A stretch of DNA of 64,000 bases, from positions 124,001 to 188,000 of the forward strand of contig NZ_CP042331.1 of NCBI RefSeq assembly GCF_008253865.1, read 5' to 3'. The DNA comes from Bosea sp. F3-2. GTDB taxonomy: Bacteria; Pseudomonadota; Alphaproteobacteria; Rhizobiales; Beijerinckiaceae. Below, piece by piece: positions 58,633 through 64,000 of the stretch. The first letter of the stretch is position 1, and every line of letters starts with the position of its first letter. The position numbers and the translations under genes were made by a program. The notes beneath the pieces are model-generated. The model saw only the letters and a list, made by a program, of their open reading frames with translations, was not told the DNA's origin and searched no databases.

Positions 58633-59169
58633 TCAGGCCGCGCTGAGCGAGGAGCGGCTGTCCGGCGGGTGCGGCAGCGAAGCCGGAGCGACGGAGAGCT
58701 CCTTCTCGAAAGGCAGCTTCCCGTAGGTCTCGGGATCGACCGAGACGTCGAAGAGCGGGGTGTAGCCGGTTTCCAGATAGAGACCTTTGGCTTCTGGCTG
58801 GCGGAAGCCGGTGGTCAGGAAAATCCTGCCGTAGCCCTGTCGTATGGCCTGCAGCTCCAGCTCGACGACGATGCGGCGGGCGAGGCCCTGGCGGCGGAAG
58901 TCGCTATGGGTCCAGATGCGCTTCATCTCGGCCGTGCGCTCGTCGTAGCGCTTGAAGGCGCCGCCGGCGATGGCGCGGCCGTCGCGCAGCAGCAGGACGA
59001 AATTGCCGTCCGGTGGGGCGAAGAGCTCGGCCGGGTAGCGGCTCATCTCGGCGCCCGGCGGCTCGCCGAAATAGCTGCCATAGCGCGTGGCATATTCCCA
59101 GGTGAGCTGCTCGACCAGCGGCTCGGCGAGCGGATCGAGCGGGGTGGTGTAGAAGAATGCGTCGGCCAT
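58633..59169 (-). CDS. GNAT-family N-acetyltransferase
   Basis: A 178-residue acetyltransferase. The acetyl-CoA binding motif is FRRQGLARRIVVELE (Q/RxxGxG/A), with AEMKRIWTHSDFRRQG as the preceding strand and YLETGYTPL as motif B. In the Bacillus S-alkyl-cysteine salvage operons an acetyltransferase acts first, protecting the amino group before the monooxygenase opens the thioether. That role is proposed here by context. It is 38 bases downstream of the NtaA-type gene. Confidence 0.9.
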   Translation of the reverse strand: MADAFFYTTPLDPLAEPLVEQLTWEYATRYGSYFGEPPGAEMSRYPAELFAPPDGNFVLLLRDGRAIAGGAFKRYDERTAEMKRIWTHSDFRRQGLARRIVVELELQAIRQGYGRIFLTTGFRQPEAKGLYLETGYTPLFDVSVDPETYGKLPFEKELSVAPASLPHPPDSRSSLSAA

Positions 59170-59206
59170 GACGTGAGCCTTTCCGTGACGTCGTTGCGGG
59201 GTTGGC

Positions 59207-60550
59207 TCAGCCGGCGCGGCGGGCGAAGGCCGTATCCGACGGGGTCGCGTAGCGGCTCTCGCGGCGGGGCAGGCCGAGATGGTCGCGCAGTGTCGCGCCC
59301 GGTAGGTTGCGGTCGTAGACGCCGCGCGCCTCCAGGACGGGGATGACGAACGCGACGAAATCGTCGAGGCTCTGGCCGATCACCGGGAAGCCGAGGATGA
59401 AGCCGTCGGCGGCTTGCGTTTCGATCCGCTCGATCAGCCGGTCGGCGACCTCCTCGGCCGCACCGATGAAGTCGGTGCGCGGGGTTGCCGCCTCCAGCGC
59501 GGCTTCGCGCAGCGTCTGGCCCTTGAGGGCAGCGTTGCGCTTGATGCGGTCGGTGGTCGAGCGGAAGCTGTTCTTGCCGATCTCGCCGAGTTCCGGGAAG
59601 GGCGCATCGAGCGGATAGACGCTGAAGTCATGATGGTCGAAGAAGCGGCCGAGATAGGCGAGCGCGTCGTCGATCGAGATCAGATCGCGGATCGCTCGGT
59701 ATTTCTCCTCGGCCTCGGCCTGCGTGCGCCCGACGATCGGCCCCGCGCTCGGGAAGACCTTCACCTCCTCGGCCAACCGGCCATGGGCGACGGCGCTGGT
59801 CTTGATGCTGCGGTAGAAGCTCTGCGCTTCCTCCAGTGGGACATGATTGGCGAAGACCGCATCGGCATGGCGGCCGGCGAGCCCTATGCCGGCATCGGAG
59901 GCGCCGGCCTGGAAGATCACCGGCTGACCCTGCGGCGAGCGCTGGATATTGAGCGGGCCCTCGACCTGGAAGAAGCGGCCCTTGTGATTGAGCGTATGCA
60001 GCTTGTCCCGGTCGAAGAAGCGGCCGGTTTCGCGATCGCGGGCGAAGGCGTCGTCGTCCCAGGAATCCCAGAGCCCCTTGGTGACGTCGAGATATTCATG
60101 CGCGATCTCGTAGCGCAGCGCATGCTCGGGATGCGGGCGGCTGTAATTCCGGCCGGAGCCTTCCAGCGGTGAGGTCACGGCATTCCAGCCCGCGCGGCCG
60201 CCACTGAGCAGGTCGAGCGAGGCGAATTGCCGGGCGATGGTGAAGGGGTCGCTGTAGGAGGTCGAGACCGTGCCGACGAGGCCGAGCTTGCTGGTCGTCG
60301 TCGCCAGTGCCGAGAGGATGGTCAGCGGCTCGAAGCGGTTGAGGAAATGCGGGATCGACTTCTCGTTGATGTAGAGGCCGTCGGCGACGAAAGCGAAGGC
60401 GATGCCGTTCTCCTCCGCCTTGCGGGCGTTGCGGATGAAGAAGTCGAGATTGACGCTGGCATCGGCCGGATTGCTCGGGTGGCGCCAGGCATTCATGTGG
60501 CTGCCGGCGCCCTGGAGCATTAGGCCGAAGGTGAGGCGGGTGCGGGACAT
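59207..60550 (-). CDS. NtaA/SnaA/DszA-family FMN-dependent monooxygenase (CmoJ-like)
   Basis: A 447-residue luciferase-like monooxygenase of the NtaA/DszA type. Typical sections are LMLQGAGSHMNAWRHP, FFIRNARKAEENGIAFAFVADGLYI, FASLDLLSGGRAGWNAVTS, GRNYSRPHPEHALRYE and FQAGASDAGIGLAGRHADAVF. The family cleaves C-S or C-N bonds in thioethers, dibenzothiophene sulfone or nitrilotriacetate with reduced FMN. The gene neighbourhood makes an alkylated-cysteine substrate most likely. Confidence 0.94.
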   Translation of the reverse strand: MSRTRLTFGLMLQGAGSHMNAWRHPSNPADASVNLDFFIRNARKAEENGIAFAFVADGLYINEKSIPHFLNRFEPLTILSALATTTSKLGLVGTVSTSYSDPFTIARQFASLDLLSGGRAGWNAVTSPLEGSGRNYSRPHPEHALRYEIAHEYLDVTKGLWDSWDDDAFARDRETGRFFDRDKLHTLNHKGRFFQVEGPLNIQRSPQGQPVIFQAGASDAGIGLAGRHADAVFANHVPLEEAQSFYRSIKTSAVAHGRLAEEVKVFPSAGPIVGRTQAEAEEKYRAIRDLISIDDALAYLGRFFDHHDFSVYPLDAPFPELGEIGKNSFRSTTDRIKRNAALKGQTLREAALEAATPRTDFIGAAEEVADRLIERIETQAADGFILGFPVIGQSLDDFVAFVIPVLEARGVYDRNLPGATLRDHLGLPRRESRYATPSDTAFARRAG

Positions 60551-60577
60551 GGGACGTGTCCTTTCGGGAAAGAGGGA

Positions 60578-61582
60578 TCAGGCCGCCAGCGCCGGCGCTT
60601 CGCCGGCGAGCAGCGTCACGGAGGCGAGGCGCCGGGCGGTGAGGGCCACCGGCGTGTCGATGACGAATTCGGCGATGCCGAAGCGGGCATGCAGCGCGTC
60701 GAGCTCGCGCCGCACCTGCTCCGGCGTGCCGGCGAGGATGTGCGGCTTGCGGATCTCGGTGCGGTAGGCGGCGGCACCGGCCTGGCGGGCATATTCGGCC
60801 GCCTGTTCCTCGCTGCCGAGATTGAGGTTCTGGCCGTCATCGAGCGTGAGCCGGATGACGCGATGGTTCTCCGTCAGGCTCAGCGCCTCCTCGGCCGTCG
60901 GGGCGGCGAAGGCTGCGACCGCCAGCAGCGGCGCCGCCGAGCCGCCGGCTCTGGCATAAGCTTCGAGGCTGACCTCGATGGCCTTGGGGTCGCCATTGTG
61001 GTGGCCGGCGAAGACGAAGTGCCAACCGCGCTCGCCCGCCTGTCGGGCGCTATCGGGGCTGGCGCCGAGCAGGAAACGCTCCGGCGTCGCGGGCGGCACC
61101 GGGAAGGCGCGGGCCTTCTCCTGCGGGCCGGGCGCCTCGGGCGGCGTGGCGAGGAAGCCGTCGAGCTCGTCCAGCAGGGCTTCGAACGAAGGCGAGCGCG
61201 CCGGGTCGTGCAGCACCCGCAAGGCCTTGGTCGCGAGCGGCAAGCCGCCGGGGGCCTTGCCGATGCCGAGATCGACGCGGCCCGGCGCGAGCGAAGCCAG
61301 CAGGTTGAAGGTCTCCGCGACCTTGTAGGGGCTGTAATGCGGCAACAGCACGCCGCCGGTGCCGATGCGGATGCGCTGCGTGCGCGCCAGCAGATAGGCT
61401 GCCAGCACCTCGGGCGCCGGGCTGGCGAGGCCGGGGAAATCATGGTGTTCGGCCAGCCAGAAGCGGCGATAGCCGAGGCGCTCGGCAGCCTGGACGAGGC
61501 TCGTCGTGCGCTGCAGCGCCGCGACTGCGGTCTCGCCTTCGAGGATCGGGCTCTTGTCGAGCAGGCTGAGGCTGTAGGTCAT
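60578..61582 (-). CDS. MsnO8-family LLM-class oxidoreductase (YtmO/CmoO-like)
   Basis: A 334-residue luciferase-like oxidoreductase. The MsnO8 pattern reads SLSLLDKSPILEGETAVAAL, RLGYRRFWLAEHHDFPGLASPAPEVL and RIGTGGVLLPHYSPYKVAETFNLL. YtmO of Bacillus has the same type and also accompanies a CmoJ-like enzyme. The reaction of this branch is not securely known. It sits between the flavin reductase and NtaA genes with gaps of 23 and 27 bases. Confidence 0.92.
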   Translation of the reverse strand: MTYSLSLLDKSPILEGETAVAALQRTTSLVQAAERLGYRRFWLAEHHDFPGLASPAPEVLAAYLLARTQRIRIGTGGVLLPHYSPYKVAETFNLLASLAPGRVDLGIGKAPGGLPLATKALRVLHDPARSPSFEALLDELDGFLATPPEAPGPQEKARAFPVPPATPERFLLGASPDSARQAGERGWHFVFAGHHNGDPKAIEVSLEAYARAGGSAAPLLAVAAFAAPTAEEALSLTENHRVIRLTLDDGQNLNLGSEEQAAEYARQAGAAAYRTEIRKPHILAGTPEQVRRELDALHARFGIAEFVIDTPVALTARRLASVTLLAGEAPALAA

Positions 61583-61605
61583 GTCGGAAAGCCGTGTCGG
61601 GAAGG

Positions 61606-62373
61606 TCAGAGGGAGCGCAGGCCGAGCGCGGTGCGGGCTTCCTCGGCCATCCAGCCGAGCCGCTCGTAGTCGCCGCGCCAGTAGAGGAGGGCGGCGTCAT
61701 TGGTGCCGAGCCTGATCTCGCGCACCCGGCCGATGACGATGGCGTGCGAGTGGCGCTCGATCAGCTCTTCCAGCTCACAATCCAGCGCAGCCAATGCGCC
61801 TTCCAGCAGGGGCGCTCCGGTGCGACCTTCGTGCCACTGCGCCTCGGCATAGCGGGCAGGGCCCTTCTCGCCGTTGCGGCCGGCGAAGCGGTCGGCGACC
61901 TCCTTCTGCGCGGCGGTGAGGAAATTCACGCCGAAGCTGCGGTGGCGCTTGAGCACCGGGAAGGAGGAGGATGACAGGTTGACGCCGAACATCACGGTCG
62001 GCGGCTCGGCCGAAAGCGAGGACAGCGAGGTCACGGTCAGGCCGGTCCGGTCGTCGCCGCGTCCCGTCGTGATGACGGAGACGCCGCCGGCGAGATGGCG
62101 CAACGCCGACCGGAACTCGCCACCGACGTCCTTCGGAGGTGGCGAAGCGCTCGCCGGTGGTCGGACGACAGCATGCGAAGCCGGGTGAGTCAGCGAGACG
62201 ATCGCCATGGAAACCTCTGACGGGGACTGCGGATCGGGGATGCCGGGCGGGAGAGCTCGACGGGCTGTCGGATGGTTGCGGCGGGCCGGGAGCGCGATGA
62301 CGCGGCCGCCTTCTGTTGCGACGGAAAGTTGGCCGTGCGTTCCGGAGCTGCCGTCGGCGTTGGTTCGAGACAT
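61606..62373 (-). CDS. Flavin reductase, first gene of the sulfur-salvage-like operon
   Basis: The split-barrel flavin reductase domain (FRSALRHLAGGVSVITTG, then GLTVTSLSSLSAEPPTVMFGVN and FGVNFLTAAQKEVADRFAG) occupies about the last 170 residues. It supplies reduced FMN to the three monooxygenases downstream. Two starts compete. ATG 62373 has AAGGAG five bases upstream and gives 255 residues with an Arg/Pro/Ser-rich extension. ATG 62208 has GAGG and gives 200 residues of more usual size. If the long form is made, its N-terminus is unlike other reductases of the family. Confidence 0.88.
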   Translation of the reverse strand: MSRTNADGSSGTHGQLSVATEGGRVIALPARRNHPTARRALPPGIPDPQSPSEVSMAIVSLTHPASHAVVRPPASASPPPKDVGGEFRSALRHLAGGVSVITTGRGDDRTGLTVTSLSSLSAEPPTVMFGVNLSSSSFPVLKRHRSFGVNFLTAAQKEVADRFAGRNGEKGPARYAEAQWHEGRTGAPLLEGALAALDCELEELIERHSHAIVIGRVREIRLGTNDAALLYWRGDYERLGWMAEEARTALGLRSL

Positions 62374-62440
62374 GAGGTCTCCTTCGCCGGAGGGCCGGCG
62401 TCGCAGAGAAAACGAGTTCGGAAAGGAAGTCGTCAGGCGC

Positions 62441-62506
62441 TCAGCGGCGCCGCCGTTCTGTCAGGAACATCGCCTGCGCGGCGGGGATGCAGAATTGACC
62501 GTGCAT
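62441..62506 (-). CDS. Candidate 21-residue leader peptide
   Basis: A 22-codon frame from ATG 62506 encodes a peptide beginning MHGQFCIPAAQ and ending in four arginines. It lies within the long leader of the operon, after two hairpins. No strong ribosome binding site is apparent. A translation-dependent attenuator responding to cysteine or another signal is a possibility only. The HGQ phrase recurs in the N-terminal extension of the next gene. Confidence 0.25.
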   Translation of the reverse strand: MHGQFCIPAAQAMFLTERRRR

Positions 62507-62528
62507 GTCATTGGCATCGCCGGCGTGT

Positions 62529-62561
62529 CTCCGTGCTTCGGAGCCCACGATTTCATCGTGG
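62529..62561 (-). promoter_or_regulatory. Two consecutive hairpins in the operon leader, candidate cis-regulatory RNA
   Basis: On the minus strand CCACGAT/ATCGTGG with a three-base loop (62545-62561) is followed by CTCCG/CGGAG with a five-base loop (62529-62543). They lie about 75 bases after the predicted transcription start and about 160 bases before the first strong ribosome binding site. The structure could be part of a riboswitch or attenuator. It is not recognisable as SAM-II or another named class to me. Confidence 0.4.
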
Positions 62562-62642
62562 TGCTTTTAGCGTTGTTGACGCGGCGCAAGCTGCTCCAGC
62601 AAATCCCGCGAAGGAGCGAAACGAATATCGCTCGATACTGTC

Positions 62643-62671
62643 ATTGTTCCTGCGGAGAGGGGCGCGGTCAA
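62643..62671 (-). promoter_or_regulatory. Probable promoter of the eight-gene operon
   Basis: On the minus strand TTGACC (62666-62671) and AACAAT (62643-62648) are separated by exactly 17 bases. Transcription would start near 62636, giving a leader of about 260 bases to the ATG at 62373 or about 430 to 62208. The region 62672-62882 shows nothing else supportable. Confidence 0.5.
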
Positions 62672-62882
62672 TGAAACAGCTTTTCAAAGATGAGTTGAGC
62701 CGGAGGTGGAAAGCGCCTCGGCAGGAACTCTGGCAGGAGAATCCCGTTCGTCGGCCTGCGCAGCGTCTGACGGGCCGGCTGCTTCAAGCCCGAAGCGCCT
62801 CCGATCCGTACGCCTGAAGACCAGGAGGGAGCAGGCCTTCGCCGAGGGCGGCCGGCTCAAATGGTGCCGTCGGGAAAGGCGC

Positions 62883-62956
62883 TGGAGCGGGTGAAGGGAA
62901 TCGAACCCTCGTATTCAGCTTGGAAGGCTGCTGCTCTACCATTGAGCTACACCCGC
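62883..62956 (-). tRNA. tRNA-Gly (anticodon TCC)
   Basis: On the minus strand GCGGGTG pairs with CACCCGC, discriminator T, and CCA is encoded (62883-62885). The D arm is GCTC/GAGC around AATGGTA, the anticodon loop CTTCCAA gives TCC, and the T arm is GAGGG/CCCTT-type with TTCGATT. It decodes GGA and GGG. Confidence 0.95.
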
Positions 62957-63032
62957 GCGGTGGCCAAATTCCCCATCGCACCGGCAGGTGTCAAGGGCCG
63001 CTGCGCCGTTTCACTGCCAGTCTCGCGCCATC

Positions 63033-64000
63033 TCAGAGTTTCGGCCAGGTATCGGACAGGCGATAGCCGGCGGGCCAGGGGTCTTCGGGATCGAGCATGA
63101 GCTGGGATGTGCCGGTGATCCAGGCGCTGCCGGTGATTCGCGGCACGATCGCCGGGGTATCGCCGATGCGCGTCAGGCTCTCGATCTCGCAGTCGAAGCG
63201 GGAGCCGATGATCGAGAGGCCGACGAAGCGCTCACCGACACCCAACTGGCCGCGCGCATGCAGCACGGCCATCCGCGCCGAGCAGCCGGTGCCGGTCGGC
63301 GAGCGGTCGATCTTGCCGGGGCGGATCGCGACGGCACTGCGGCCGGTCAGGGCGCCATCGATGCGCTCGATCGGGGCGGCGAACTGGCAGAAGGAGATAT
63401 GGTCCCAGGCCGTATCGCCGGGATGGCTGAAGCCGAGCTGTTCATTCGCTGCGCGGGTGATCTTCATACCCGTCTCGGCGATCTCGCGGGCTTCGTCGGG
63501 CGCGATCGCGAAGCCGAGGCGCGCCGCGTCGACGATGACGAAGCTGTCCCCGCCATAGGCGATGTCCACGGCGAGCGTGCCGAGGCCGGCGACCTCGATC
63601 GTTGCGTCGAGCCGGGCTGCGAAGGAGGGAACGTTGCGCAGGCTGATCGTCTCTGCTTTGCCGTCGCGGCAGGTGGCGCGGACTTCGATCAGCCCGGCCG
63701 GCGCCTCGAGCACGATGTCGGTGTGCGGCTCCTGCATCGGCAGGATGCCGGTGTCGAGCAGCACGGTCGCGACGCAGATCGTGTTGGAGCCCGACATCGG
63801 CGGTGTGTCGGCCGGCTCCATGATGATCCAGCCCATCTGGGCGCGCGGGTCCTTGGGCGGGACGAGCAGGTTCACATGCCGGAAGACGCCACCGCGCGGT
63901 TCGTTGAGCACGAAGTTCCGCAGCGTCTCGTCGGTGGCGATGAAGCGCGACTGCTCCCAGATCGTCTTGCCCGGCGGCGGCTGTACACCGCCGACGATGA
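63033..64000 (-). CDS. Proline racemase superfamily protein (5' end cut by window)
   Basis: At least 322 residues, open to the right edge. The superfamily fold is evident from DTPPMSGSNTICVATVLLDTG and PGKIDRSPTGTGCSARMAVLHARG. In proline racemases and 4-hydroxyproline epimerases these two places carry catalytic cysteines; in trans-3-hydroxyproline dehydratases the first is Cys and the second Thr. Here the first is Ser (MSGSN) and the second Thr (SPTGTG), an unusual combination. The protein is probably a hydroxyproline-related dehydratase or has another reaction; strict racemase activity is unlikely. Confidence 0.88.
   Translation of the reverse strand, partial: IVGGVQPPPGKTIWEQSRFIATDETLRNFVLNEPRGGVFRHVNLLVPPKDPRAQMGWIIMEPADTPPMSGSNTICVATVLLDTGILPMQEPHTDIVLEAPAGLIEVRATCRDGKAETISLRNVPSFAARLDATIEVAGLGTLAVDIAYGGDSFVIVDAARLGFAIAPDEAREIAETGMKITRAANEQLGFSHPGDTAWDHISFCQFAAPIERIDGALTGRSAVAIRPGKIDRSPTGTGCSARMAVLHARGQLGVGERFVGLSIIGSRFDCEIESLTRIGDTPAIVPRITGSAWITGTSQLMLDPEDPWPAGYRLSDTWPKL

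Noticed and set aside
62671..62817. A 48-codon plus-strand frame with a purine-rich upstream region
   Set aside because: Its start codon overlaps the -35 element of the minus-strand operon promoter, and the sequence has no recognisable character. It is too weak to list as a gene.

Overview
The window is high-GC chromosomal DNA from an alphaproteobacterium of the order Hyphomicrobiales. Bosea or a close relative is the best guess. The basis is the set of alphaproteobacterial families present (DUF3126, DUF2336, PAS_5-type PAS protein, GDYXXLXY protein, BTLCP transglutaminase-like peptidase, OpgC), the wealth of periplasmic binding proteins and flavin-dependent monooxygenases, and dispersed palindromic intergenic repeats of the kind common in this order. 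No integrase, transposase, CRISPR array or plasmid backbone gene was seen. The genus is an inference from gene content, not from a marker gene.

Layout. 1-9.4 kb: a truncated serine hydrolase, small conserved proteins, a gamma carbonic anhydrase, a BTLCP peptidase, tandem-PilZ and PAS proteins, a candidate small RNA, rhomboid protease, CBS protein and patatin phospholipase. 9.5-14.7 kb: housekeeping genes (hisI, folE, an IscU-like scaffold, PAP2 phosphatase, yidD, thrS). 14.9-19.1 kb: a DUF2157/GDYXXLXY membrane pair and an OpgC-type acyltransferase overlapping an SGNH hydrolase gene. 19.2-30.4 kb: nitroreductase and flavin reductase, an orphan copper-chaperone-like protein, a MaoC/CoA-ester-lyase pair, an SLT/DUF2336 pair, nadK, an MBL hydrolase, several secreted unknowns and tRNA-Thr. 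30.6-37.4 kb: an MHS-type MFS transporter, rlmB, an AAA ATPase, tRNA-Tyr, an AapJ/BztA-like binding protein and an L,D-transpeptidase. 37.6-47.7 kb: an alpha/beta hydrolase, a MarR-EmrA-EmrB efflux operon, exopolysaccharide initiation (glycosylphosphotransferase) with VanZ, an Asp/Glu racemase and a DUF2793 phage-derived protein. 47.8-53.7 kb: a sugar-acid catabolic locus (IlvD/Edd dehydratase, DapA-family enzyme, GntR regulator, divergent Bug-type binding protein) and a DUF2891 protein. 53.8-62.4 kb: an eight-gene minus-strand operon combining uptake, N-acetylation and flavin-dependent C-S cleavage, preceded by a long structured leader. 62.9-64 kb: tRNA-Gly and a proline-racemase-superfamily gene cut by the window end.

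How the genes work together. The most coherent system is the 53.8-62.4 kb operon. Its parts (two polar amino-acid binding proteins, a fused permease-ATPase, a GNAT acetyltransferase, NtaA- and MsnO8-type monooxygenases, a third luciferase-like enzyme and a flavin reductase) match the parts list of the Bacillus ytm/cmo S-alkyl-cysteine salvage pathway. A proteobacterial thioether or alkylated-cysteine sulfur-scavenging function is therefore inferred. One of its two binding-protein genes carries a frameshift. The 47.8-52.6 kb locus looks like sugar-acid (L-arabinonate-type) dehydration controlled by a GntR protein that probably binds a double palindrome in the divergent promoter.

Intergenic DNA is densely populated by at least six families of palindromic repeats (called A to F below). 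They occur in both orientations, include one pair flanking a gene, one element nested in another, and one 38-bp perfect inverted repeat.
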